The position numbers and the translations under genes were made by a program. Shown here piece after piece: positions 41,519 through 50,845 of a DNA stretch of 64,000 bases (positions are counted from its first letter, which is position 1; each line of letters starts with the position of its first letter). The stretch is from NCBI RefSeq assembly GCF_007002745.1, contig NZ_SGNY01000005.1, positions 248,001-312,000 of the forward strand, read 5' to 3'. Source of the DNA: Martinezella rhizogenes (lineage in GTDB: Bacteria; Pseudomonadota; Alphaproteobacteria; Rhizobiales; Rhizobiaceae). The notes beneath the pieces are model-generated. The model had not been told where the DNA came from and did no database searches. It saw only the letters and a list, made by a program, of their open reading frames with translations.

Positions 41519-41820
41519 CAGCACACCTTTCGTTGCAAATCGCTGAAGTTGAACGGTTTCCTGTATGTCATCCGCAACAGAAATACCGGGGTTTTATCAG
41601 CGTGGAGCGCTGCCGTTCCGATCTTTATCGTCAAACCTGTCTTCGAAAATCGCTCTACGAATAAAAAATATGTAAAAAGCTGTCAATACTTGTAATCATC
41701 TGAAAACGCCCATATGGTCTGCCCCTGCCGGTGGAGGATCGGCGTGCTGGCTGGCCGGGAGGGCCGCTGCGACACAGTGAAGGCTGTTTTGCTGCCGGTG
41801 ATTTTTTGGGAGGATAATCG
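41519..41820. promoter_or_regulatory. Divergent promoter region between GntR gene and Tat-type binding-protein gene
   Basis: 302 bases without a gene. It holds a small inverted repeat CAGCG (41598-41602) / CGCTG (41608-41612) and an AT-rich stretch 41656-41700 (AATAAAAAATATGTAAAAAG and on to TACTTGTAATCATC) that most likely carries the promoter for the rightward operon. The binding-protein ATG is preceded by TGGGAGGATAATCG, a strong ribosome site. No other structure stands out. Confidence 0.45.
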
Positions 41821-43770
41821 ATGCGCGATGGGGATAAATTTTCGCTTGGCGTGACGCGCCGGACCTTTATGGCGGGGCTTGGCGGCGTCGCCGCCCTTTC
41901 CGTCATCGGGACTTCGGCGCGGGCCGCCACCGGCAAGGAAGCGCCGGAACTGGCTGCCTTGGTAAAAGACGGCAAACTGCCGCCCTTGGCCGAGCGCCTG
42001 CCGAAAAATCCGATGGTGGTGACACCGCATGAAAAGATCGGCACCTATGGCGGCACCTTGCGCCGTGGCCTGCGCGGTTCGTCGGACCATAACGGCATTC
42101 TGCGCATGGTCGGCAACCAGGGGCTGGTCCGCTGGAACATGGATTTCACCGAAGTTCTGCCGAATCTCGCTGAAAAATGGGAGGTCAATGACGACGCCTC
42201 GCAGTTCACCTTCCATCTGTTGCAGGGCGCGAAATGGTCTGATGGTCATCCCTTCACCGCAGATGACGTGGTGTTCGCCATCGAGGACTGCATCAAGAAC
42301 AAGGAGCTTTACAGCGCCACCCCGGCCCAGCTTTCCGTTGCGGGTGAGGCCGTCGACGTCGAAAAGGTCGATGATTTCACGGTAAGGTTCAAATTCGCAG
42401 CGCCGAATGCCCTCTATCTCGAGAACCTCGCCACACCGCTCGGCCAGCATCCGACACTGTTTGCCAAGCATTATTGCAGCAAGTTCCTGCCGAAATACAA
42501 CACCTCGCTCGATGCCGATGTGAAGGCAGCCGGCGTATCCAGCTGGACGGAGCTGTTCCGCGCCAAGTGCGGTGATATCGAAATCCCGTCGCGCTGGTCG
42601 AATGTCGACAAGCCGACGCTTGATCCGTGGGTGGTGAAGGAACCCTATTCCGGCGGCGCGACCCGCGTGGTCATGACCCGTAACCCTTACTTCTGGCAGG
42701 TCGATACCGAAGGCAACCAGCTTCCTTACATCGACGAAGTCAATTTCGGCATCTCGCAGGATGTCGAATCGCTGATGCTGAACGTCATTTCCGGCAAGAT
42801 CGACATTCAGGAGCGCCATATCAGCGTTCTCGCCAACAAGCCGACGCTGTCGCAGAACATGAAAAAAGGCGATTATCGCCTGTTGACGCTGGTGCCGTCT
42901 GCTTCACAGCAGTGCCAGATTTACCTGAACATCACCCATAAAGACCCGGCAATGCGCAAGATGTTTGCCGACAAGTCCTTCCGCCAGGCGCTGTCCATTG
43001 CGCTCAACCGGCAGGAAATCATCGACATCGTCTATTTCGGCCAGAGCGAGGGATATCAGGCCGGGCCACGCCCGACCCACCCCTGGTACAATGAAAAGCT
43101 GGGGCGCCAGTACACCGAATATGATGCCGCCAAGGCGAATGAACTTCTCGACAAGGCCGGTTACGACAAGAAGAACGGCAATGGCATGCGGCTTCGTCCC
43201 GACGGCCAGCCGATCTTCTTCTCCATCGATGTCATCCCGACGCTTTATCCCGATCTGGTCGATGCGCTGGAACTGGTGAAGGCGCAGTGGGCGCAGATCG
43301 GCGTCGATATCAAGGTCAACACCATCGAACGCGCGCTCTATTACACGCGCGGCGATGACAACGCCCATGATGCGGCGGTCTGGCCTGGCCCGGGTGGCCT
43401 CGATCCAATGCTCGATCCGCGCGATTTCTTCGCCTTCCACCCGCAGGGATCGCGTTACGCCATTCCATGGGCGCTCTGGTATACGTCCAACGGCCAGAAG
43501 GGCGAGGAGCCGCCGGAAAGCCAGAAGAAACGCTTCAAACTGTTCGATGAGGCGCGTTCAACGGCCGACCTTGCCAAGCGCGGTGAGAAGATGAAGGAAA
43601 TCTTCGATATCGCGGCGGAAGAGTTCGAGACGATCGGCCTCTGCCTTGCTGTCGGTGGTTTCGGCATCATTCGCAACAATCTGCGCAACGTGCCCGAGAC
43701 CGAACCCGACAGCTGGTCGTGGCCCAATCCCGGCCCGGCGCTGCCGCAACAGTTCACCTTCACAAGCTGA
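41821..43770 (+). CDS. ABC transporter solute-binding protein, family 5, Tat-exported (oligosaccharide-like)
   Basis: A 649-residue periplasmic binding protein with a twin-arginine signal (VTRRTFMAGLGG, Arg13-Arg14, then a hydrophobic run and cleavage near ARA). Family-5 landmarks are LAEKWEVNDDASQFTFHLLQ, KWSDGHPFTADDVVFAI and LDADVKAAGVSSW. At about 650 residues it is longer than dipeptide-binding relatives (about 520), like the subgroup of family-5 proteins that bind oligosaccharides (for example rhizobial alpha-galactoside AgpA). Given the flanking sugar-acid enzymes, a carbohydrate ligand is likely. A hairpin separates it from the permease genes. Confidence 0.9.
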   Translation: MRDGDKFSLGVTRRTFMAGLGGVAALSVIGTSARAATGKEAPELAALVKDGKLPPLAERLPKNPMVVTPHEKIGTYGGTLRRGLRGSSDHNGILRMVGNQGLVRWNMDFTEVLPNLAEKWEVNDDASQFTFHLLQGAKWSDGHPFTADDVVFAIEDCIKNKELYSATPAQLSVAGEAVDVEKVDDFTVRFKFAAPNALYLENLATPLGQHPTLFAKHYCSKFLPKYNTSLDADVKAAGVSSWTELFRAKCGDIEIPSRWSNVDKPTLDPWVVKEPYSGGATRVVMTRNPYFWQVDTEGNQLPYIDEVNFGISQDVESLMLNVISGKIDIQERHISVLANKPTLSQNMKKGDYRLLTLVPSASQQCQIYLNITHKDPAMRKMFADKSFRQALSIALNRQEIIDIVYFGQSEGYQAGPRPTHPWYNEKLGRQYTEYDAAKANELLDKAGYDKKNGNGMRLRPDGQPIFFSIDVIPTLYPDLVDALELVKAQWAQIGVDIKVNTIERALYYTRGDDNAHDAAVWPGPGGLDPMLDPRDFFAFHPQGSRYAIPWALWYTSNGQKGEEPPESQKKRFKLFDEARSTADLAKRGEKMKEIFDIAAEEFETIGLCLAVGGFGIIRNNLRNVPETEPDSWSWPNPGPALPQQFTFTS

Positions 43771-43784
43771 CACCACCATATGGG

Positions 43785-43808
43785 CGTCGCTGCCTCATCG
43801 CGGCGACG
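43785..43808 (+). other. Intercistronic hairpin after solute-binding-protein gene
   Basis: CGTCGCTGC (43785-43793) pairs with GCGGCGACG (43800-43808) over 9 bp with one wobble, loop CTCATC, 14 bases past the stop. It has the same position and character as hairpins at 9340, 52370 and 63903 after other binding-protein genes, suggesting message stabilisation or attenuation. Confidence 0.55.
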
Positions 43809-43892
43809 TCTCTCAGGTTGTTTCCACCGCCCACAATTCGTCTCCCTGGTTGGAAGGCGGCGGGTGCGGTCCAATGTGATTGCGAGAACGAC

Positions 43893-44879
43893 ATGCTGCT
43901 TTTTATCGTAAAACGCCTGCTGTGGATGATACCGTCCCTGTTTGCCGTCAGTTTCCTTGCCTTTGTCCTGATCCAGCTGCCACCCGGCGATTATGTGACG
44001 ACCTATATCGCCACCTTGGCGGCTTCCAACGAGGTCATCGACCACAATACGGCGGCGCAGCTGCGTGAACGCTTCGGTCTCGATGACCCGATGATCGTGC
44101 AATATCTGAAATGGATATGGGGCATCATCAGCCGCGGTGATTTCGGCATTTCGTTCGAATGGCAGCAGCCGGTTTCCGGCCTCATCTGGGAGCGCATGGC
44201 GCTGACGCTGGTTCTGGCCGTCGCCAGCCTTCTCGCCACCTGGGCCATCGCCCTTCCGATCGGCGTTTTCTCCGCCGTGCGCAAATATTCGATCGGCGAT
44301 TATCTCTTCACCGCCTTTTCCTTTTTCGGCCTGTCCATACCGTCGTTCCTGCTGGCGCTGGTGCTGATGTATGTCGCGGCGGTGGAGTTCGGGGCCGATG
44401 TCGGCGGGCTGTTTTCGGCGGAATATGAAACGGCGTCCTGGAGCATCGCCAAGATGATCGACCTGATGGCCCATATCTGGCTGCCGGTCGCCATCCTTGC
44501 CGTGTCATCCACCGCAAGCCTCATCCGCGTCATGCGCGCCAATATGCTGGACGAATTGCCCAAGCCCTATGTGACCACGGCGCGTGCAAAGGGATTGTCC
44601 GAGTTCAAGCTGCTGACGAAATACCCGCTCAGAATTGCGCTCAACCCGTTCATTTCCACCATCGCATGGCTGCTGCCCAATCTCATTTCGGGCTCCGTGG
44701 TGGTCGCCATCGTGCTCAATCTGCCGACGGCTGCACCGCTGCTTCTGCAGTCGTTGATGGCGCAGGACATGTATCTCGCCGGCGCTTTCGTGCTGTTGAT
44801 CTGCGCGCTGACGCTGATCGGTTCGCTTATCAGCGACATCCTGCTTGCGCTGGTCGATCCGCGCATCCGTCTCGAATAG
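43893..44879 (+). CDS. ABC transporter permease, DppB type
   Basis: A 328-residue inner-membrane permease with the usual N-terminal MLLFIVKRLLWMIPSLFAVS helix, the periplasmic QLPPGDYVTTYIA segment and several further helices. The cytoplasmic docking loop is in PYVTTARAKGLSEFKLLTKY followed by PLRIALNP. It starts 122 bases after the binding-protein gene and pairs with the next gene's product. The conserved periplasmic loop before the second helix is shorter than in oligopeptide permeases. Confidence 0.91.
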   Translation: MLLFIVKRLLWMIPSLFAVSFLAFVLIQLPPGDYVTTYIATLAASNEVIDHNTAAQLRERFGLDDPMIVQYLKWIWGIISRGDFGISFEWQQPVSGLIWERMALTLVLAVASLLATWAIALPIGVFSAVRKYSIGDYLFTAFSFFGLSIPSFLLALVLMYVAAVEFGADVGGLFSAEYETASWSIAKMIDLMAHIWLPVAILAVSSTASLIRVMRANMLDELPKPYVTTARAKGLSEFKLLTKYPLRIALNPFISTIAWLLPNLISGSVVVAIVLNLPTAAPLLLQSLMAQDMYLAGAFVLLICALTLIGSLISDILLALVDPRIRLE

Positions 44880-44888
44880 GAGGGCGCC

Positions 44889-46013
44889 ATGAGCGATATC
44901 ACCATGACCACCAATGCCCGGCAGGACCGCGCCGCCGTCGCTTCGCAGTGGCAGCTCATCTGGTGGGCCTTCAAGCGCCACAAGCTGGCCATGGCCGCCC
45001 TGTTCATCACCATCGCCATGTATATCGTCGCGCTGGTGCCGGGCTTCTTCGCCATCAACGATCCGGTGCTGCAGAATGCCCGCGCCACCTTCCATCCGCC
45101 GCAGCGCGTCCACTTCATCGATACGACCGACGGTTTGTCGCTCGGGCTGCATTATTATCCGCTGAAACTAACGCGCAATCCCGAGACGCTGGCGGCGGTG
45201 TTCGTCGAAGATACGGCAACGAAAATCCCGGTCCAGCTTTTCGGACGTGGTTACGAATATTCCGTGTTCGGCCTGTTCACCACGGATATCCACCTGCTAG
45301 CTTCCACCGACAAGACACGGCCGCTGTTTCTTTTCGGCGCGGATCGTCTCGGCCGTGATGTCTTCAGCCGCGTCGTGCAGGGGTCGCAGATTTCGCTGTC
45401 GATCGGTCTTGTCGGTGTGTTCTTCTCGCTGCTGCTTGGTGTCGTTCTCGGCGGCATCTCCGGTTATTATGGCGGACGCATCGATTTCGTCATGCAGCGT
45501 GTGATCGATTTCGTGCTCTCGCTGCCCACAATTCCCATCTGGCTGGCGATGGCCGCCGCGCTGCCGCAGGGTTGGCCGGCGACGCTGCAATACATGATGA
45601 TCACCATCATCCTGTCCTTGACCGGCTGGGCGCAGCTTGCCCGCGTCGTGCGCGGCCGTTTCCTGTCGCTCAGAACCGAGGAGTTCGTGGCCGCGGCCCG
45701 GCTGGATGGTGTGCCGGAAGGGCGCATCATCTTCCGCCACATGCTGCCGAGTTTTTCGAGCCATATCATCGCCTCCGTCACGCTTGCGGTTCCGGCGATG
45801 ATCCTTGCGGAAACCTCGCTGTCCTTCCTTGGCCTCGGCCTTCAGCCGCCGACGATTTCCTGGGGCGTTTTGCTTCGCGAGGCGCAGAATATCCGCTCGA
45901 TCGCAACCGCACCCTGGCTGTTCCTGCCCGGCGTCGCTGTTGTCGTTGCCGTCATGGCGCTCAATCTGCTCGGTGACGGTCTGCGCGACGCAGCCGACCC
46001 CTATAACAAGTGA
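44889..46013 (+). CDS. ABC transporter permease, DppC type with enlarged periplasmic loop
   Basis: A 374-residue permease. After the first helix (KLAMAALFITIAMYIVALVP) comes an extended periplasmic region of about 100 residues before the conserved LFGADRLGRDVFSRVVQGSQ segment. Such an enlarged loop is seen in carbohydrate-type members of the Dpp family. The docking loop is in EFVAAARLDGVPEGRIIFRH with MLPSFSSH. It begins nine bases after the DppB-type stop, and the ATPase gene follows after eight bases. Confidence 0.9.
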   Translation: MSDITMTTNARQDRAAVASQWQLIWWAFKRHKLAMAALFITIAMYIVALVPGFFAINDPVLQNARATFHPPQRVHFIDTTDGLSLGLHYYPLKLTRNPETLAAVFVEDTATKIPVQLFGRGYEYSVFGLFTTDIHLLASTDKTRPLFLFGADRLGRDVFSRVVQGSQISLSIGLVGVFFSLLLGVVLGGISGYYGGRIDFVMQRVIDFVLSLPTIPIWLAMAAALPQGWPATLQYMMITIILSLTGWAQLARVVRGRFLSLRTEEFVAAARLDGVPEGRIIFRHMLPSFSSHIIASVTLAVPAMILAETSLSFLGLGLQPPTISWGVLLREAQNIRSIATAPWLFLPGVAVVVAVMALNLLGDGLRDAADPYNK

Positions 46014-46021
46014 GGCCCCGG

Positions 46022-47746
46022 ATGAGCGATATTCTCTCCATGAAGCCAGCAAAGCCGCTGCTTGAAGTCCGCAATCTGGTCACCGAGTTTCCGGTCAGAA
46101 ACGGGGTATTCCGGGCGGTCAACGATCTGTCTTTCTCCATTGATCGTGGCAAGACGCTCTGCGTTGTCGGCGAAAGCGGTTCGGGCAAGTCCGTCACCGC
46201 CCGCTCGATCCTGCAGATCATCGACAGTCCCGGCTCCATCGCATCCGGGTCGATCATCCTCAACCGCGCCGATGGGACGTCGCTGGATCTCGCAAAGCTC
46301 GATCCGCGTAGCCGGGCGATCCGCTCGGTGCGCGGCGCAGATATCGCGATGATCTTTCAGGAGCCGATGTCGTCGCTTTCACCCGTGCACACCGTGGGTG
46401 ACCAGATCACCGAGGTGCTGCGGCTGCATCTGAAGATGAGCAAGGCGCAGGCGCGGGCCGAGGCTATCGAGCTGTTGCGGCAGGTGGAAATCCCCAATCC
46501 TGAAAAGGCGCTGGATCGCTATGCCTTCCAGTATTCCGGCGGCATGCGCCAGCGCGCCATGATCGCCATGGCGCTGGCCTGCAAGCCGCAGCTTCTGATC
46601 GCCGACGAACCGACGACGGCGCTTGACGTGACGACACAGGCCGAAATCCTCGACCTGATATCGCGGCTGCAAAAGGCGCATGGCATGGCGGTGCTGTTCA
46701 TCACCCACGACATGGGTGTGGTGGCGCAGATTGCCGATGACGTGCTGGTCATGCATCACGGTGTTGCCAAGGAATATGGCACCGTCGAGCAGATATTCCA
46801 CAGCCCGCAGGACCCCTATACCCGCATGTTGATCGGCTCGGTGCTGAAACTGGAGCAGAAAGCGGAAATCCGGCTTGCCCGCCCGCCGCTCGATCTTGCC
46901 GCAGCGCCCATCCTGGAGGTCAACGACCTCTCCATGCATTTCGGCGAGATGAAGGCGCTGGATGGCGTCTCGATCAAGCTGTTGCCCGGCGAGACGCTCG
47001 GCATCGTCGGCGAAAGCGGTTCCGGCAAGACCACGATGGGCCGCTCCATCATGCGCCTTTACGATCCGACCAGCGGCGAAATGCGCTATCGCCGGGCGGA
47101 TGGCACGGTGGTCGATTTGGCCAAAATCGAAGGTGCCGAGCTGAAAGCCGCACGGCGCGAATTGCGCATGGTCTTCCAGGACCCGTTCGGCTCACTCAAT
47201 CCGCGCATGACGGTAGCGCAGGTGATCGGCGAGCCGTTGCTGGTCAATGGCATTGCCAGGGGCAGGGAACTGGATGAACGCGTCTGTGCGCTGATGGAGC
47301 AGGTGGGGCTGGACCCGACCGGGCGTGAGCGTTACCCGCACGCCTTTTCGGGCGGCCAGCGCCAGCGCATCGGCATCGCCCGCGCCATCACTCTGAAGCC
47401 GCGTATCATCGTGGCTGACGAGGCGACCTCGGCGCTGGATGTTTCGGTGCGGTTCCAGGTGCTGGATCTGCTCATGCGGCTGCAGGACGAGCTGGGGCTC
47501 GCTTACATCTTCATCAGCCACGATATCGGCGTCATCAGATACATGTGCGACCGCGTCGGGGTGATGTATCGCGGCAAGCTGGTGGAAGTGGGAGAGGCGG
47601 AAAAGGTCTGCAACGCGCCGGATCACCCTTATACGCAGGCGCTTCTTTCCGCCATTCCGCGCCCCGACCCACGCGACCGGGATCGCACCCGAAGGTTCCG
47701 TTATGTCGAGCCATCCGAGATCAAGAACGGGGTTGCGGCCCGATAA
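46022..47746 (+). CDS. Fused two-domain ABC transporter ATP-binding protein (DppD-DppF fusion)
   Basis: A 574-residue protein with two complete ATPase domains. The first (about residues 15-270) has [22 protein letters not shown] and [12 protein letters not shown]. The second (about 300-560) has [27 protein letters not shown] and [12 protein letters not shown]. It replaces the separate DppD and DppF subunits used by the 6-16 kb importer. A linker [10 protein letters not shown] joins the halves. It completes the importer begun at 41821 and is followed after 44 bases by the enolase-superfamily gene. Confidence 0.91.
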   Translation: MSDILSMKPAKPLLEVRNLVTEFPVRNGVFRAVNDLSFSIDRGKTLCVVGESGSGKSVTARSILQIIDSPGSIASGSIILNRADGTSLDLAKLDPRSRAIRSVRGADIAMIFQEPMSSLSPVHTVGDQITEVLRLHLKMSKAQARAEAIELLRQVEIPNPEKALDRYAFQYSGGMRQRAMIAMALACKPQLLIADEPTTALDVTTQAEILDLISRLQKAHGMAVLFITHDMGVVAQIADDVLVMHHGVAKEYGTVEQIFHSPQDPYTRMLIGSVLKLEQKAEIRLARPPLDLAAAPILEVNDLSMHFGEMKALDGVSIKLLPGETLGIVGESGSGKTTMGRSIMRLYDPTSGEMRYRRADGTVVDLAKIEGAELKAARRELRMVFQDPFGSLNPRMTVAQVIGEPLLVNGIARGRELDERVCALMEQVGLDPTGRERYPHAFSGGQRQRIGIARAITLKPRIIVADEATSALDVSVRFQVLDLLMRLQDELGLAYIFISHDIGVIRYMCDRVGVMYRGKLVEVGEAEKVCNAPDHPYTQALLSAIPRPDPRDRDRTRRFRYVEPSEIKNGVAAR

Positions 47747-47790
47747 CATCGCGGCCGTTGCATCCTGCAATTCATGAGGAAGACTAAAGC

Positions 47791-48978
47791 ATGAAAATCG
47801 ATCGCATGCGGGTATTCGTCACCCGCGACAAGGACCGTCCCCGCGTTGTCGTCGCTCTTGATACCGATGACGGTCTGACCGGCTGGGGCGAATGTTACAA
47901 TCACGGCCCGGATCTCGCCCTGCCGCCGTTACTGGATTATCTCTATGGTTTCCTTGCCGGGCAGGATCCGACGCGGGTTGAATATCTCTACAATCTCCTT
48001 CTGCAGCAAAACCGTTTTCCGCCCGGCGCGCTCGGTCTCTCGGCCATCTCGGCGCTGGACCATTGCCTCTGGGACCTTGCCGCCAAGGCGGCGGGGGTGC
48101 CGGTCTACAAGCTGCTGGGCGGTGAAGTGCGCGACCGTATCAAGGTCTATGCCGGGGTCTACACGGCTCCGGACGCGCCGGCTGCAAAGGAAGAGTTCGA
48201 TCGTCTGAATGAGGACTGGGGCTTCACGGCCTTCAAGCTCAGCCCGTGGCGCCTCGATATCCACGCCCATCGCTGGGGCGAGGTGGTGCGCAGTTCTGCC
48301 GAATATTTCCGCTCGCTGCGTGAAACCGTGCGGCCCGACTACGATATCGCCTTCGATGCCCATGCCAAGATTTTCGAACCTGCGGCCGCCCGCCAGCTCG
48401 GCAACGCGCTTGCCCCTTATGATCCGCTGTTCTTCGAGGAGCCGTTGCGTCCGGAAAACATCGAGATGTGGGGAGACCTGAAGCAGGGGCTGAACTGCAC
48501 GCTGGCAACGGGGGAAAGTCTCTATCATCGCAATGAGTTCCTGCGTCTTCTTCAGGTAAAAGGTGCGGATATCATCCAGCCTGATATCTGCGTCGTTGGC
48601 GGCATTTCTGAGATGCGCCGCATCGCTACGCTTGCGGAAGCCCACTTTGTCAGCATCGCGCCGCATAACCCGATGGGGCCGCTCGCCACCGCCGTCAATG
48701 TGCATTTTTCCGCTGCCCAGCAGAATTTCCGAATTCTCGAATACCGGCTGCCGAAAGGGCAATGCTACGTCTATGGCGGCACCGATCTGGAAAAACGCGA
48801 GGATGAAACCCGTTATGTCGTCGACCCCTATCTGCCGAAGGATGGATATCTGGAACTGAGGCCGGATCGCCCCGGCTGGGGTGTCGAGATGGATGAAAAA
48901 GCCATGCAGGAAGATGGTTATGTTCACTGGCAAAGACGGGTGCCGAAACGGCCTGACGGATCCTATGCCTTTGCCTGA
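47791..48978 (+). CDS. Enolase-superfamily (mandelate racemase group) sugar-acid dehydratase
   Basis: A 395-residue TIM-barrel enzyme. The capping domain includes GWGECYNHGPDLALPP. The barrel has a Lys in AFKLSPW, Asp and His in FDAHAKI, Glu in FFEEPL, Glu in ATGESLYHR, and a general-acid/base His in APHNPMGP. These are the Mg-binding and catalytic residues of mandelate-racemase-group acid-sugar dehydratases, which turn aldonic or aldaric acids into 2-keto-3-deoxy acids. The exact sugar acid cannot be assigned. Position between the importer and an aldose-1-epimerase, with lactonase and aldolase genes nearby, supports a sugar-acid pathway. Confidence 0.88.
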   Translation: MKIDRMRVFVTRDKDRPRVVVALDTDDGLTGWGECYNHGPDLALPPLLDYLYGFLAGQDPTRVEYLYNLLLQQNRFPPGALGLSAISALDHCLWDLAAKAAGVPVYKLLGGEVRDRIKVYAGVYTAPDAPAAKEEFDRLNEDWGFTAFKLSPWRLDIHAHRWGEVVRSSAEYFRSLRETVRPDYDIAFDAHAKIFEPAAARQLGNALAPYDPLFFEEPLRPENIEMWGDLKQGLNCTLATGESLYHRNEFLRLLQVKGADIIQPDICVVGGISEMRRIATLAEAHFVSIAPHNPMGPLATAVNVHFSAAQQNFRILEYRLPKGQCYVYGGTDLEKREDETRYVVDPYLPKDGYLELRPDRPGWGVEMDEKAMQEDGYVHWQRRVPKRPDGSYAFA

Positions 48979-49831
48979 AACGGTTGCAATAAGCTGCGGG
49001 CCGTTTTCGGCCCGCCTGCGACCCGCATGGGGCGGCAGGATGACCCATCTGCACCATGCCGACCACGGCGATATTCTGGTGCCTACGGGCGAGGACGGTT
49101 TCGAGCCGCTCAACTGGCCGCGCGCCGGCGCATACCCGCTGTTCCCTTATCACAACCGGCTTTATGGCGGCTCATTCGTTCATGCCGGCATCCGCCATGA
49201 CCTCCTGCCACACCCTGCGCTCGCGCCGGATGCCATGCATGGACCTGCTCACCGGCGCGCATGGGAGATTTCCGATCTGGATTTCGATCGGGCCGGGCTG
49301 GTACTCGACTATGAGGCTGACGGGGAATGGCCCTTTTCCTTCCGCGCCAAACAGTCTTTTCTGCTTGAAAACACTGGCCTCACCGTGGACCTGTCGATCA
49401 CCAATCTGGCGGACGTGCCCGCGCCTATGGCGATTGGATGGCATCCCTATCTGGCTGCCGGCCTTGGTTGCGACGCGCGCACGGATGCAAGGCTGCAATA
49501 TCCGCTGGACCCGCAGAACGTGCCGACTGGCCAGCCGGCAGTCCCTCGCCACAACACCGCCATTCCCGCCGCAACGGGATACACGTTGCATTACACCGAC
49601 TGGTCAAATGCGCATGTGCAATTTGACAGGTTTTCGCTGCGGATCGAGGCCGATCCCGTTTTTGGCCATCTCGCCGTTCACCGCATGGACCGCTATCTTT
49701 GCCTCGAGCCCGTTTCCATGGCCGCCGGAGCGCTCGGTCTGCCGGAGATGCAGCGGGAAGTGTTTGGTGTGAGGATCATCCCGCCCGGAGAGCGCCTATC
49801 GGGACGCATCCGGCTTTCCATCGGGCCTTGA
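48965..49831 (+). CDS. Aldose 1-epimerase (galactose mutarotase) family protein
   Basis: A 288-residue beta-sandwich protein. Catalytic-site features are visible as FPYHNRLYGG (Asn-Arg), MHGPAHRRAW (His), IGWHPYLAAG (His) and CLEPVSM (Glu base). It interconverts alpha and beta anomers of a free sugar. Its ATG lies inside the preceding gene, overlapping it by 14 bases in another frame, so the two are translationally coupled. It is the last gene of this operon. Confidence 0.88.
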   Translation: MPLPETVAISCGPFSARLRPAWGGRMTHLHHADHGDILVPTGEDGFEPLNWPRAGAYPLFPYHNRLYGGSFVHAGIRHDLLPHPALAPDAMHGPAHRRAWEISDLDFDRAGLVLDYEADGEWPFSFRAKQSFLLENTGLTVDLSITNLADVPAPMAIGWHPYLAAGLGCDARTDARLQYPLDPQNVPTGQPAVPRHNTAIPAATGYTLHYTDWSNAHVQFDRFSLRIEADPVFGHLAVHRMDRYLCLEPVSMAAGALGLPEMQREVFGVRIIPPGERLSGRIRLSIGP

Positions 49832-49904
49832 GGAGCACAGGGCGCGTGAGAACGTCATGCGCCTGCGACGCACTTCACTCTCAAAAAAACGCCACATGCC
49901 CATA

Positions 49905-49990
49905 TTTTGAGCGTGAAAAATCGTCGCTCAAAAATGCGCTTGACGTCGGCAAAAATTTCTCACCAAATGAACCAATATCAGATTGGTTCA
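49905..49990. promoter_or_regulatory. Two perfect inverted repeats at the 5' end of the GntR gene
   Basis: TTTTGAGCG (49905-49913) with CGCTCAAAA (49925-49933) is a 9-bp inverted repeat around 11 bases. TGAACCAAT (49968-49976) with ATTGGTTCA (49982-49990) is a second 9-bp inverted repeat around ATCAG. The second overlaps the candidate ATG at 49967. Both look like operator sites for the GntR protein that follows; the second has the better spacing for an FCD-type dimer. Nothing else is evident between 49832 and 49905. Confidence 0.6.
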
Positions 49991-50767
49991 GACAAATGGT
50001 GCGGCGTGGCAGCAGGCCCTAACGACAATTCCAACTACGCCTTGGCGCGGTTGCGTGACTATATTCAGGCGAATCATCTCGCGAGGGATGGGCGTCTGCC
50101 GACGGAGCGGGCCTTTGCGGAGACTTTTAGCGTCGGCCGCCGTTCGATCCGTCGGGCGCTGGAGGTTCTGGAAGCCGAAGGCCTGATCTGGCGGCGGCAG
50201 GGGGCCGGAACCTTTGTGGGTGAAAAACCGGATGATTGGTCCGCCCAAGTCACGGAACTGGTTGCCGGAACGGATTTCATGGAAATCATGGAAGTGCGCC
50301 TGCGCATAGAACCGCAGCTGGCGCAGCTTGCGGCCATGCGCGCCAAACCGGCCGAGGTGGAACGCATGCGCGCGCTTGTTCAAAAGACCGGCCAGAGCAC
50401 GGATGCCGACGCCAAGGAATTATGGGATGGCTCGCTCCATCGCCAGATCGCCCAGAGCGCCGGCAACAAGCTTTTCCTGTCGATCTTCGATGTCGTCAAC
50501 CGCATTCGCCAGGACGATGCATGGCAGTCGATCCGCGAGCTTGCCCGGCGCAGCGGCACGAATGGCAGGGCGTCTTTCGAACAGCATATGGCCATTGTCG
50601 AAGCCATTGCCGACCGTGATCCGGCGCGTGCCGGTGAAGCCATGCGCCAGCATCTTCTCATGCATCAGGAAAGGCTGATCCGCGCCACCTCGCTCGGCTT
50701 TCTGGAGGAAAACACCGGGGAGGGCAATGCGGCCGAGGCCGATAATTCGCTGACTGAGGCCTCCTGA
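49967..50767 (+). CDS. GntR-family regulator, FCD (FadR-like) subfamily
   Basis: A regulator of about 266 residues with a winged helix (RLPTERAFAETFSVGRRSIR, then GLIWRRQGAGTFVGE) and an FCD domain from about residue 105 (MEVRLRIEPQLAQLAAMRA, LHRQIAQSAGN, FEQHMAIVEAIADRD). The start is uncertain: ATG 49967 lies within an inverted repeat, GTG 50006 would put the repeat upstream as an operator, and TTG 49907 is possible; none has a clear ribosome site. It is followed after 78 bases by the dipeptide-type importer genes in the same direction and probably regulates them. Confidence 0.87.
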   Translation: MNQYQIGSDKWCGVAAGPNDNSNYALARLRDYIQANHLARDGRLPTERAFAETFSVGRRSIRRALEVLEAEGLIWRRQGAGTFVGEKPDDWSAQVTELVAGTDFMEIMEVRLRIEPQLAQLAAMRAKPAEVERMRALVQKTGQSTDADAKELWDGSLHRQIAQSAGNKLFLSIFDVVNRIRQDDAWQSIRELARRSGTNGRASFEQHMAIVEAIADRDPARAGEAMRQHLLMHQERLIRATSLGFLEENTGEGNAAEADNSLTEAS

Positions 50768-50845
50768 GGCCACGGATGAAAACTGTCGTCCCGCAAGGGG
50801 CGGCCAATGACAAAAAGTCAAAATAACCAGACCAGAGGAACGAAC

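Noticed and set aside
41598-41612. CAGCG-TGGAG-CGCTG as operator of the GntR gene at 40799
   Set aside because: Arms are only five bases and GC-rich, unlike the AT-rich TTGTnnACAA-type sites expected for FCD regulators; likely chance.
49832-49905. Small coding region between the epimerase and GntR genes
   Set aside because: No start with ribosome site and no frame of useful length; treated as intergenic.
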